DNA of 64,000 nucleotides, from the NCBI GenBank assembly GCA_963760375.1, contig CAVXCS010000005.1, positions 1,302,001 to 1,366,000 on the forward strand, read 5' to 3'. The notes beneath the pieces are model-generated. The model ran no database searches, was not told where the DNA came from, and worked only from the letters and a program-made list of their open reading frames with translations. Shown piece after piece: positions 9,022 through 17,631 of this stretch (position 1 is its first letter; each line of letters starts with the position of its first letter). This stretch comes from Pelagihabitans sp963760375. Lineage in GTDB: Bacteria; Bacteroidota; Bacteroidia; Flavobacteriales; Flavobacteriaceae. A program made the position numbers and the translations under genes.

Positions 9022-9193
9022 TATGGAACAATTCGTTTAGTAATTTGTGTATAGCCCGCAAGGGCTATTTTATATAGTATTAGATATCACCGTCTTTAGG
9101 CTCAAATCGTCAACAAATCGACTTTAGGAGATTCACGAATTCCTTAATTTAAAATAATTACGACATGAGTAATTATGTAAAAACAAATTACGG
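9022..9193 (+). repeat. Structured repeat element, copy 2
   Basis: Second copy of the element at 8875. The left 66 bases differ from copy 1 only near their 3' end, and the hairpin with GCAA loop (9051-9068) is identical. The right 22-base end is at 9172-9193. The middle is longer than in copy 1 (172 bases in total against 115) and unrelated to it, so ends and hairpin are conserved while the cargo differs. Confidence 0.6.
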
Positions 9194-9552
9194 ACCATTA
9201 CCCTAATTTTAATCAGTAATAAAAAATATTTGACATCATTCAGTTATGGCGACAGCCATCTTACTCGATGATTACGCTGGATTTTAGGTCCAATCCGTTT
9301 GCTCAAAGCGCTGTTGATATTCGAAAGCCATAATGCATGGTAGGCGCTTTGCGAGGGCATCTTTCAGATGCTGCAGCATCTCGTCCCAATTCATATTTTC
9401 GGAAAGGAGTTGGCAAGCAAGTATTACGGTGATTCGTCCCTGCGCTCCGATTGAATATCCTTGTCGTTAACGATTTAATCTTTATTATAAGAATTGGAAT
9501 AGCTATTTCATTATTATTGTATGTAGATAGTGCAACTTAGACCAGTAGCCTT

Positions 9553-11742
9553 ATGGAAGCCAATAAAAACATGAAGAGATTTGGTACTTTTGGAGGCGTC
9601 TTCACGCCAACCCTATTGACTATTCTGGGGGTAATCATGTATCTGCGCTTAGGCTGGGTCGTTGGTAACGCAGGACTTCTTGGCGCCTGGATCATCATCA
9701 TTATTTCCTTCTTGATTACCCTCTGTACGGCACTTTCCATGTCGGCGATAACGACCAACATTCGCATAGGTGCCGGGGGTGCTTACGCCATAGTATCACA
9801 GGCGCTTGGATTGGAAGTCGGGGGCAGCTTGGGCATTCCTAGGTATATTTCCCAAGGGTTGGCCGTTACCATGTATATCTTCGGGTTTAGGGAAGGATGG
9901 CTCGGTATTTTTCCAGGCCATAGTCCGTTTTTAGTGGACATCATCGTTTTTGTAGTACTCTTTGGGATTGCCTATATCAGTGCCAATCTTGCCATTAAGA
10001 CCCAGTTCATTATTATGGGTATCATCGTATTTTCATTGATTTCCATAATTGTTGCCGCTTACGAAGGTTCAATGATTGTCCCAACGGCTGAGGCGATTGG
10101 TTGGGGCTCTTTCAAGGGTTCCGTCGAAAATGGATTCAAAGGCAGCGACTTTTGGATTGTTTTTGCCGTTTTTTTTCCTGCGGCCACCGGTATAATGGCC
10201 GGTGCCAATATGTCGGGCGAATTGGAGGACCCAAAAAAAAGTATTCCGCTAGGTACCCTGTGGGCGATCGGGGTTAGTTTTATCATTTATATGCTCCTGG
10301 CTTTCTGGATCGCTCGCAGCGCAACGGAAACGGAACTTCTCAACAACTATTATGTCATGGTAGATAAGGCGTATTTCGGGCCGCTGGTTATTGCAGGAAT
10401 TTTGGGAGCTACATTTTCCTCGGCTCTTGCTTCCATCGTTGGCTCGTCGCGAATTTTATTCGCCATGGGCGAACATAAGGTATTGCCATTTTCAAAGTTT
10501 CTGGCATGGCAAAGTGCCACCGGACAGCCACGAAATGCGATGTTGGTCACGGGGGTGCTGATCTTCTTGACCATGTTGTTACGAAACATAAATGCGATCG
10601 CGCCGCTGGTGACCTTATTCTTTCTGATTACCTATGCGATGATAAACATCGTAGTCATTATCGAGCAAAATCTTGGATTGATCAGTTATCGTCCCCTATT
10701 TAAAATCAATAAGTGGGTGCCTTGGTTTGGATTGATATCCTCAATTTTTGCCATGTTCATCATCAACCCCACCATTAGCCTTCTTTCCATAGCCATTGTC
10801 TTAATGGTGTATTGGTATCTATCACGTCAAAATTTGGAAACCCCTTTTGAAGATATGCGGTCGGGGCTGTTCGTATCTTTTGCGGAATGGGCCGCAAAGA
10901 ACACTTGGGGAATGAAAAAAATGCAACAACGGGCTTGGAAGGCCAATATAATGGTACCTGTACGTGACGTCAATGGGCTAAAAGGAACATTTCTCTTTTT
11001 AAGGGATATCGCAAGTCCCAAAGGGTCTATAAAATTATTGGGGATTGAACCCTTTTCAGAATCCAGTTCCCTGGCACAGCAACTGGAAGCTATTTCGGCC
11101 TCTTTCAGAAATAAAGGTGTTTTTTCGTCTTCCACCGTTATATATACGGAAGAATTTACGAAAGGAATCAACTATGGAAGTCAAGCCTTACAAGGCGCTT
11201 TTTTTAGGCCCAACATTATCTTTTTGAATCTGCAGCAACACGACGATTATGAAGCAGAGCTCAGGCCCATCATGCGTGAATCCATTCGCTTGGAAATTGG
11301 TGTGCTGCTGTATTTATCGCATCCCACAGCGCGCTTGGGCGAGCGCAGCACCATCAATGTATGGGTAAGTGATCGAAAGGGCAATTGGAATTTGGGCTGG
11401 GATATCGGTAATTTAGATCTTTCCATTTTAGTGGCCTATAAACTAAAAATGAACTGGGGCGCCAGCATTCGACTGATTACGGTAGTCAGCGATCCGGCTG
11501 AAAAAGAATTGGCTGAAGAATTCATGAAGTCCCTTATAACCCTGGCCCGATTAACGCAGACCATTACGGAAGTGCATGTAGGTGATTTCAGGGATATCGT
11601 TCTTAAAACGCCTGCTGCAGATTTGAATATTTTCGGTATGGAAGAAAACCTGAAATTCGAATTTGTTGAGGAAATGTCCAGCAAGACGTCAAGCTCCTGC
11701 TTATTTATTAAAGATTCCGGCCATGAGAGTATTTTGGCCTAA
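9553..11742 (+). CDS. Cation-chloride cotransporter-like (SLC12/APC) permease
   Basis: The 729-residue protein starts with the APC-fold core: FGGVFTPTLLTILGVIMYLR, then GAGGAYAIVSQALGLEVGGS and GANMSGELEDPKKSIPLGT. These are close to the Na-K-Cl/K-Cl cotransporter family, with about twelve membrane segments to residue 430. The remaining 300 residues form the cytosolic SLC12-like C-terminal domain (NWNLGWDIGNLDLSILVAYK). It probably moves amino acids or ions at the inner membrane; bacterial members are poorly characterised. An alternative start is at MKRFGTFGG, nine codons in. It stands alone, followed after 283 bases by the sigma factor gene. Confidence 0.85.
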   Translation: MEANKNMKRFGTFGGVFTPTLLTILGVIMYLRLGWVVGNAGLLGAWIIIIISFLITLCTALSMSAITTNIRIGAGGAYAIVSQALGLEVGGSLGIPRYISQGLAVTMYIFGFREGWLGIFPGHSPFLVDIIVFVVLFGIAYISANLAIKTQFIIMGIIVFSLISIIVAAYEGSMIVPTAEAIGWGSFKGSVENGFKGSDFWIVFAVFFPAATGIMAGANMSGELEDPKKSIPLGTLWAIGVSFIIYMLLAFWIARSATETELLNNYYVMVDKAYFGPLVIAGILGATFSSALASIVGSSRILFAMGEHKVLPFSKFLAWQSATGQPRNAMLVTGVLIFLTMLLRNINAIAPLVTLFFLITYAMINIVVIIEQNLGLISYRPLFKINKWVPWFGLISSIFAMFIINPTISLLSIAIVLMVYWYLSRQNLETPFEDMRSGLFVSFAEWAAKNTWGMKKMQQRAWKANIMVPVRDVNGLKGTFLFLRDIASPKGSIKLLGIEPFSESSSLAQQLEAISASFRNKGVFSSSTVIYTEEFTKGINYGSQALQGAFFRPNIIFLNLQQHDDYEAELRPIMRESIRLEIGVLLYLSHPTARLGERSTINVWVSDRKGNWNLGWDIGNLDLSILVAYKLKMNWGASIRLITVVSDPAEKELAEEFMKSLITLARLTQTITEVHVGDFRDIVLKTPAADLNIFGMEENLKFEFVEEMSSKTSSSCLFIKDSGHESILA

Positions 11743-12025
11743 AGCATTGTAATACGAATTTTTTATATATCCATTACCCACACCCATCTATCCCCCCTCA
11801 CACGCTTTGCAGGCTATGGAGGGCATTTCCGTCGTACTGCTGAATAAGATTCTCATAAACAACAATCCACTATTGATGTAAATGATGCTCATGAAATGGT
11901 TTTAGGCATTTTATGGCCATAAAATTAATTTTTTTTGAATTAAGATCAAAGAAATTGCGATTTTATTAGGATTTCTGCAAAAAAAGAGTAGATTGTAGGT
12001 AAGCAATTATAAATAAAACAAATAT

Positions 12026-12886
12026 ATGAGGCAACTAAAGATCACGAAACAAATTACAAACAGAGACACCAAATCCTTAGAAAAGTACTTTCAAGAAATA
12101 TCAAAAATTGATTTGATTACCGCTGAGGAGGAAGTTGAACTGGCCAGAAGAATACGTGAAGGTGATCAAATTGCCCTAAATAAATTAATCAATGCGAATT
12201 TACGCTTTGTGGTATCCGCCGCAAAACAATATCAAGGAAGCGGTTTACGGCTTTCGGATCTGATCAACGAAGGAAATATAGGATTGGTGAAAGCGGCCAA
12301 ACGTTTTGACGAAACCAGAGGTTTCAAATTTATCTCCTATGCCGTATGGTGGATCCGACAATCGATGTTGCAAGCGATGTCTGAACAAGCGCGCATGGTA
12401 CGGCTGCCCTTGAACAAGATCGGGGAAATCAGCAAGATTAAGAAGGTATACTCCTCTTTGGAACAGACTTTTCAGCGGCCCCCAAGTGCAGTGGAAATTG
12501 CCAGGGAGCTCGATATGAGTGCGGCACAGGTTAAACTCGCTATCAAAAATTCAGGAAAACATTTATCCATGGACGCCCCTTTTGAAGAAGGGGAATCTTC
12601 CAATCTATACAACGTAATACAATCGAAAGGATCGGCAAGTCCCGATGCCCAAATGATCAAAGAGTCACTTAGTACCGATATCGAACAAGTTTTAAAAACA
12701 CTGCCCAGAAGAGAAAGTGAAATCCTTCGGCTCTATTATGGTATTGGCGAACGATCCCCAAAGAGCCTGGGCGAAATTGGCGAACTCTTTGACATCACCA
12801 GGGAACGTGTTCGGCAAATCAGGGAAAAAGCAATCCGGATGCTGCGAAAAAAATCGCATAACAAAGTGCTGCAAACATATCTTTAA
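12026..12886 (+). CDS. RpoD-type sigma-70 factor, probable paralogue of the housekeeping sigma
   Basis: The 286-residue protein has the short Bacteroidota RpoD layout: region 1.2/2 (ANLRFVVSAAKQYQ, FDETRGFKFISYAVWWIRQS), region 3 (RMVRLPLNKIGEISKIKKVY) and region 4 with the -35-type helix-turn-helix (GEIGELFDITRERVRQIREK). It directs RNA polymerase to promoters. The flavobacterial housekeeping RpoD, as I remember it, is more conserved (for example IVRLPLNKIGSINKI and a TPREADVVRLYFGLG stretch). Here these read RMVRLPLNKIGEISKI and LPRRESEILRLYYGIG. I therefore infer a group 2 paralogue, with a regulon I cannot predict. A strong terminator follows directly. Confidence 0.85.
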   Translation: MRQLKITKQITNRDTKSLEKYFQEISKIDLITAEEEVELARRIREGDQIALNKLINANLRFVVSAAKQYQGSGLRLSDLINEGNIGLVKAAKRFDETRGFKFISYAVWWIRQSMLQAMSEQARMVRLPLNKIGEISKIKKVYSSLEQTFQRPPSAVEIARELDMSAAQVKLAIKNSGKHLSMDAPFEEGESSNLYNVIQSKGSASPDAQMIKESLSTDIEQVLKTLPRRESEILRLYYGIGERSPKSLGEIGELFDITRERVRQIREKAIRMLRKKSHNKVLQTYL

Positions 12887-12902
12887 AATATATTTTGAAT
12901 TC

Positions 12903-12934
12903 ATGCCGACTTTTAAAAGTCGGCATTATTTTTT
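12903..12934 (+). terminator. Intrinsic terminator of the sigma factor gene
   Basis: A perfect 24-base inverted repeat (12903-12926, arms ATGCCGACTTTT and AAAAGTCGGCAT) is followed by TATTTTTTT. It begins 16 bases after the sigma factor stop codon. Confidence 0.85.
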
Positions 12935-13070
12935 GCGCCAATTCCAATGATTATCCTTTACGATAAAATTGGGCAACGACTACCGGGTTCATTCAAATAT
13001 TGTTATATTTAATCATCTGAAATAACGATTACCCTAATGATATAATTTTAATCCTTAAAGCCATAATACC

Positions 13071-13328
13071 ATGAACCGACTCAAAGAACTGAAATATTTT
13101 ACCCTGATCATGCTCCTGTTCGCCTTTGTTGCCGCAGGATCCTTGAGCGCTTGTAGGGACAAAAAAGAGAAAGAAGGCACCGAACAGGCCGGGGAACATC
13201 CGGAAGGGGAAGAACATCCCACTGAAGCCGGGGAGGCCGGAGAAGAGCATCCTGAGGCTGAAGAACACCCCGAAGGTAACGAACATCCCGAAGGTGAGGA
13301 ACATCCGAAGGATTCCGTATCAGGGTAA
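13071..13328 (+). CDS. Small lipoprotein with EHP repeats
   Basis: The 85-residue product has a lipoprotein signal ending in AAGSLSAC and then a low-complexity, acidic tail. EHP occurs six times, spaced mostly by EGE, EAE or EGN. The His/Glu pattern suggests divalent metal or cation binding in the envelope, but this is inference from composition; no family is recognised. The repeat DNA (near GAACATCCCGAAGG) suggests expansion by slippage. The last nine bases overlap the end of the convergent transglutaminase-like gene. Confidence 0.75.
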   Translation: MNRLKELKYFTLIMLLFAFVAAGSLSACRDKKEKEGTEQAGEHPEGEEHPTEAGEAGEEHPEAEEHPEGNEHPEGEEHPKDSVSG

Positions 13329-14702
13329 CGATACCAAGTTTTCATCGTTTTTGTGCCCGGGTTTTCGTCGGAACGAAAAGAACGTTTTGGCGAACACTGG
13401 CCTATTCCCTTCTTCCATCACCGGATAGGCGAGGAAATTGATCGGTCCCGATTGGGGGCCCGGTTCTATGCCAAGATCACGTCCACGGCTGAATTCAATG
13501 CGATTTGCCGGATGGCGGCCGAAATAATAGGTTGCCAAAGCCGTGTATTTGTTGGCCTCGCTGATATCAACGGGCCACCATTTGCCCTCGGCGTAAAATT
13601 CTGCCCAGCAGTGATAGCCATCGATGCCGCCTTCATCCCGATCCGACGGGATCGAGGCGCCCACGGCGAACCGTGCAGGGATGCCCGCCGACCGTGCCAA
13701 AGAGATGAACAAGGAATGGAACTCCGTGCAGTTGCCGGTTTTCACGTCACAGGCATAAACGGCGTCACCATTTCCGTAATTCCCGAACTTCATATATTTC
13801 ATATTGTCGATGACATAATCATATAAGGCCCTGGCCTGCATTATGGTGCCATCATTGCGCTTGTTGCCGATAATGGAATCCGCAAGCATTTTAAACCGGT
13901 CCCCTACCGGCATCAACAAACTGGCCTCCAGATATCTTGTAGGAGAGGCTTTTTCCTCATAAGGCATTTTCTCAAGCCGTTCAACATCGTATACGATTTC
14001 AACGGTCTTTCCACTTTCTTCGGGACTGAGTTCCATAAATAAAACGGAATTGCCATTTGCCTTTTCCTCCAGTATTCGATAATCAACAGGAGCCCTGAGC
14101 GAGGTCATTACGACGGTTTGAAAACGATCGCTCTGTGGCACGGGTAGCCACATTTTAGCCGCTTCCTGCATCTCCGGCAACGTCACCTCATAACGAAATT
14201 CGAATCGGTCCTCCCCTTCAATGACCCCAAGCAAATTGTTTGAGGCGTTTTGTACCGGCACCCGATACCAGGTCTTGTCCTTTCTTTGTTTCCAAGTATA
14301 GAAAGGTTTGCCATTGAGCTTGTGCAAGGTGGTTTCCGTGACCGACATGTTCCCGGGATCTCCTTCCAGAAAAAAATCGACATCGTAAACATCCCCGCTC
14401 ACATCGGCCAGATCAACACAGGCAAAATGGCGTTGGGGCCCTAAATTGGATAGGTATTCGGTATGGACGCGTACCAATTGCAAGCGAAGATCTTTGCCGT
14501 CTGCGCTCATGTTGAAATACCCGCCGCCCTCTTCCACTTTCTTGGCGATATTGGCCTTGATCCCGGCCTCGATATCGGCCGTCACGACCTTGGGAACCTC
14601 CTTGGTCGAATGGGTTTTTTCTTCCGAGCCCTTCTTTGTGCTTGAATTGCAGGCCATGTTCAAGGCCAACATCATAATAACAACTATCCTTATCTCTTTC
14701 AT
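13320..14702 (-). CDS. Transglutaminase-like lipoprotein
   Basis: I place the start at the ATG at 14702 because it begins a lipoprotein signal (MKEIRIVVIMMLALNMAC); a longer frame to 14798 exists. The protein is 460 residues. The C-terminal half holds the transglutaminase-like core with the catalytic triad pattern: Cys in KTGNCTEFHSLFISLARSAG, His in GGIDGYHCWAEFY and Asp in WWPVDISEAN. In bacteria such domains are usually periplasmic cysteine peptidases or peptide cross-linkers. The N-terminal half resembles the beta-rich domain found before this core. It is convergent with the EHP lipoprotein gene, and a shared function is not implied. Confidence 0.85.
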   Translation of the reverse strand: MKEIRIVVIMMLALNMACNSSTKKGSEEKTHSTKEVPKVVTADIEAGIKANIAKKVEEGGGYFNMSADGKDLRLQLVRVHTEYLSNLGPQRHFACVDLADVSGDVYDVDFFLEGDPGNMSVTETTLHKLNGKPFYTWKQRKDKTWYRVPVQNASNNLLGVIEGEDRFEFRYEVTLPEMQEAAKMWLPVPQSDRFQTVVMTSLRAPVDYRILEEKANGNSVLFMELSPEESGKTVEIVYDVERLEKMPYEEKASPTRYLEASLLMPVGDRFKMLADSIIGNKRNDGTIMQARALYDYVIDNMKYMKFGNYGNGDAVYACDVKTGNCTEFHSLFISLARSAGIPARFAVGASIPSDRDEGGIDGYHCWAEFYAEGKWWPVDISEANKYTALATYYFGRHPANRIEFSRGRDLGIEPGPQSGPINFLAYPVMEEGNRPVFAKTFFSFRRKPGHKNDENLVSLP

Positions 14703-14939
14703 GCCATTTCTTATAAAAATTGGATATGAATTTACGACAATTCCCCCGTTCTCCCAATTGGGATCTGCATCTTGAATAAGATCTGGCCAGCTCCTCACCT
14801 TGCTTGTCGATATCTGGGCAGAATATTAGTTATTCCCCGTGTGTTTATGCAATGGAGGGTTTCGCTGTGAGGTAAAATTGCATATCGAACCATTTTAACT
14901 AGTTTTATAAGGTTATTGCATGCTAACGAACCGACACAT

Positions 14940-16022
14940 ATGATCAACTTTTATAGAAAAATCCGGAAACAGCTGGCCAACGAAAACCAATTCCAAAAAT
15001 ATTTTCGTTATGCGTTCGGGGAAGTAGCCCTGATCATGATCGGTATTTTCATGGCCCTTCAATTGCAGAACTGGAACGAAGAACGCAAACAACATAATGA
15101 GTTCAAGGTAATTTTGGAACAGCTGTACAATGCCATCATTTACGATGTGGACAAGTACAAGAACCAAATGGAATATATGGCGAACCAAATTGAAAATATG
15201 GACTTTATCCTGAAAACTCCGGATTCCATTCCCAAAGAGGACTTACCCTATGTGCTGTACAACATCGGATTTGATAATTTTAAATCGTACCAATCCGATG
15301 CCCTGTTTTATATGAACGATCTGCATTCCGATTATCAAAGTTTGGAACAGAACGAGTTGGTCAAACAAATCACCGGTTACCTTAATTTAAATAGAAGTTC
15401 TCCCATCAATGATTATGACATCAACAATGATATGTTTTCCATCTTTTTGATTTCCGAAGGCATCCCCTATCCCGAAATGAACAGGGAGGATCTGAACCAG
15501 GGATGGGTAACCAACGATTCGTTGTATTACCCTGAAGAAATATTGGAGAAACTGCAACAGGACTTAAAATCAAACAGGTACCAAACCGAAATAAAAACAT
15601 ATCGAAGTCAGAAAATACTTTATAAACGGGGGGCGCAAGCCAAATTTAACTCTGGAAATTCAGTTCTTGAGCTCATCAAAAGGTACTATCCCGAGGTAAG
15701 GGTCATTTACGAAAATGTCGGTATCATCGGAACCGCTCTGCAAGGCTATGACGATGTGGGTGGCCGATCTACCCCCATGCGCCGTACCGATGCCAAAAAT
15801 GGTATCTGGGAAGCAGAGTTGTATTTGAAGGAGGGTACCGTCAAGTTTCGCTGCAACGACAGCTGGCTGCGCAATTGGGGCGGAAATTATGGGGATGACC
15901 AATTTCCTTCCGGCAATGCCACCCCCGATGGCGATAATATCGCGGTTCCGGCAGGGAAATACCATATTCAACTCAACTTGAGCGACTTTACCTATGAGTT
16001 TACCAAAATGGAGGAAGAATAG
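14940..16022 (+). CDS. DUF6090 protein fused to a SusE/SusF-like domain
   Basis: From the ATG at 14940 the product has 360 residues. The first 60 show the DUF6090 hallmark: MINFYRKIRKQLANENQF, then FRYAFGEVALIMIGIFMALQ as one membrane helix and LQNWNEERK. A helical middle region of about 170 residues follows. The last 100 residues (VGIIGTALQGYDDVGGRSTP, GIWEAELYLKEG and CNDSWLRNWGG) match the carbohydrate-binding domain of SusE/SusF outer-membrane proteins. DUF6090 proteins are common in flavobacteria and of unknown function; this C-terminal fusion is unusual. If the helix is an anchor, the binding domain should face the periplasm. Confidence 0.8.
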   Translation: MINFYRKIRKQLANENQFQKYFRYAFGEVALIMIGIFMALQLQNWNEERKQHNEFKVILEQLYNAIIYDVDKYKNQMEYMANQIENMDFILKTPDSIPKEDLPYVLYNIGFDNFKSYQSDALFYMNDLHSDYQSLEQNELVKQITGYLNLNRSSPINDYDINNDMFSIFLISEGIPYPEMNREDLNQGWVTNDSLYYPEEILEKLQQDLKSNRYQTEIKTYRSQKILYKRGAQAKFNSGNSVLELIKRYYPEVRVIYENVGIIGTALQGYDDVGGRSTPMRRTDAKNGIWEAELYLKEGTVKFRCNDSWLRNWGGNYGDDQFPSGNATPDGDNIAVPAGKYHIQLNLSDFTYEFTKMEEE

Positions 16023-16153
16023 CACGCCCATCCCCTGGCCTACAGCTCCGAACTCAACGGGTCCTATGGCACATGCCCATGTTGGTCGGAAAATTCGACC
16101 CAAGGACCGAGAACCTCCTTTTGCTCCCCACATGTTGCAGCTAGTTCTCCATA

Positions 16154-16188
16154 AAAAAACCGGCATGCCCATGGGCATGCCGGTTTTT
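16154..16188. terminator. Bidirectional terminator
   Basis: The inverted repeat AAAAACCGGCATGCCC / GGGCATGCCGGTTTTT around a central CATG-containing palindrome lies between the convergent DUF6090 fusion and alcohol dehydrogenase genes. It has A and T tracts on both sides. Confidence 0.85.
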
Positions 16189-16210
16189 ACTTTTAACAAT
16201 CTACGTGGAT

Positions 16211-17266
16211 TTAGTCTTTAAGTGATTTCATATCGATGACGAATCGATAATGTACATCGCTCTTCAACATGCGCTCATAGGCCTGATTGATATCCTGTAT
16301 TTTAATGATCTCAATTTCGGAAGTGATATTGTGCTTTCCACAGAAATCCAAAAGTTCCTGTGTTTCCGCTATCCCGCCGATCAAGGATCCCGCGACCGAT
16401 TTACGCCCCATGATCATGGGCACGGAATGCAACATAGGATCCAATGGGCCCAGATAGCCTACCAAAACCAAGGTGCCATTGGTGTTCAAAGTACCGATAT
16501 AAGGATTGATATCATGTGCATACGGTACCGTGTCTATAATAACATCAAAATGATTTTGGACGCCTGTCATTTGCGCCTCATCGGTTGATATCACGACCCG
16601 ATCGGCGCCCAGATCCAGCGCATCCTGTGTTTTATTTGGAGATCTTGAGAATAAGGTGACATGTGCGCCCATGGCATCGGCCAATTTTATGGCCATATGG
16701 CCCAGGCCGCCAAGTCCGACTACGGCCACTTTGCTGCCTTTCCCAACATTCCAATGCCGCAAAGGTGACCAGGTGGTAATACCTGCGCACAATACCGGTG
16801 CAATTCCGGCAAGGTCAAGATTCTTGGGGATTTTCAAAACAAAATGTTCGTCTACCACTATGCTCTCGGAATAGCCGCCAAAGGTGGGCAGGTTCAAATG
16901 CTTATCATGGCCACCATAAGTGCCTACCCATTGTGGACAGTATTGTTCCAAGTCATTTTTGCAATTGTTGCATGCCCTGCACGAATCTACCAAACAGCCC
17001 ACGGCAACCACATCCCCTTTTTTAAACTTGGCTACCCCTTCCCCTACTTGGATCACCTTGCCCACAATTTCGTGACCGGGAACTACCGGGTACACACTAA
17101 ATCCCCAGTCGTTGCGAGCAGTATGCAAATCGGAATGGCATACGCCACAATATAAGATATCAATTTCAACATCCTTTAAAGTGACTTCCCTTCGTTTGAT
17201 ATCCATCGGTTTCAGCGCAGCAACGGACGATTCCGTGCCAAAAGCTTTAATATTTTTTACCTCCAT
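16211..17266 (-). CDS. Zinc-dependent alcohol dehydrogenase (cinnamyl-alcohol-type)
   Basis: From the ATG at 17266 the protein has 351 residues. The catalytic zinc site is seen in CGVCHSDLHTARNDWG and VPGHEIVGKV, and the structural zinc loop in SCRACNNCKNDLEQYC. The NAD(P) fold is VAVVGLGGLGHMAIKLA. The arrangement is that of NADP-dependent aldehyde reductases/alcohol dehydrogenases of the CAD/YahK group, which interconvert aldehydes and alcohols in the cytoplasm. A longer frame to 17332 adds an unlikely N-terminus. The gene stands alone. Confidence 0.9.
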   Translation of the reverse strand: MEVKNIKAFGTESSVAALKPMDIKRREVTLKDVEIDILYCGVCHSDLHTARNDWGFSVYPVVPGHEIVGKVIQVGEGVAKFKKGDVVAVGCLVDSCRACNNCKNDLEQYCPQWVGTYGGHDKHLNLPTFGGYSESIVVDEHFVLKIPKNLDLAGIAPVLCAGITTWSPLRHWNVGKGSKVAVVGLGGLGHMAIKLADAMGAHVTLFSRSPNKTQDALDLGADRVVISTDEAQMTGVQNHFDVIIDTVPYAHDINPYIGTLNTNGTLVLVGYLGPLDPMLHSVPMIMGRKSVAGSLIGGIAETQELLDFCGKHNITSEIEIIKIQDINQAYERMLKSDVHYRFVIDMKSLKD

Positions 17267-17573
17267 TTTACCTTCATTTTTAAATTTATACAATTTTTTT
17301 GGTTCAAATCCAATGTATGGATTACCGGCCAACGCCTTTAGGCAAGAAGATTAAATGTACAAATTCATCCTGAAAATATTACGGATACTTATCTTTTTAA
17401 ATCCCGAAAATTTTCAACCTTAAGCATGGCAAAATAGCTACTCGGTCATACCCTATTTACTTTTATGTATGGTCCTTATGGAAAAGCACGATTTCTTTGG
17501 CCCGCCCCTACTTTATGAGCTAAAAAAGTTGAAAAGCTTATTGTTCGGGACCTAAAAACATCCAAAGACGAAC
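17267..17573. other. Intergenic region upstream of the alcohol dehydrogenase
   Basis: About 300 AT-rich bases lie between the start of the alcohol dehydrogenase gene and the terminator of the next minus-strand gene. Only very short frames (such as 22 codons from 17354) are present and I do not support them. It presumably holds the dehydrogenase promoter. Confidence 0.5.
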
Positions 17574-17611
17574 AAAAAATGGGATTCCGTCCCAATTGGA
17601 CGAAATCCCAT
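17574..17611 (-). terminator. Intrinsic terminator of the exported hypothetical gene
   Basis: On the minus strand a hairpin with arms ATGGGATTTCGTCC and GGACGGAATCCCAT (one mismatch) is followed by TTTTTTG. It lies 20 bases past the stop at 17632. Confidence 0.8.
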
Positions 17612-17631
17612 GTATCATTGTTTGAAAAGCT

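Larger units (their letters stand above)
8790..9552. other. 763-base non-coding stretch with duplicated structured element
   Basis: No convincing protein gene is present. The left part holds two copies of a structured repeat, listed separately. On the minus strand a frame ending at 9284 encodes a protein-like tail (MNWDEMLQHLKDALAKRLP from 9394), open upstream to about 9450 without a start. It may be the remnant of a lost gene. The last 120 bases are AT-rich and probably carry the promoter of the transporter at 9553. Confidence 0.6.

Noticed and set aside
8875..9193. Calling the repeats a CRISPR array
   Set aside because: Only two units, units are long and unequal, with no spacer-length regularity and no cas genes.
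9284..9394. A 36-codon minus-strand frame in the 8.8-9.5 kb gap
   Set aside because: Plausible tail sequence, but no upstream start or family match; treated as a possible gene remnant in the intergenic note.
17354..17422. A 22-codon frame in the gap before the alcohol dehydrogenase
   Set aside because: Too short, no homologous second copy, no terminator; unlike the tandem peptides near the right end.
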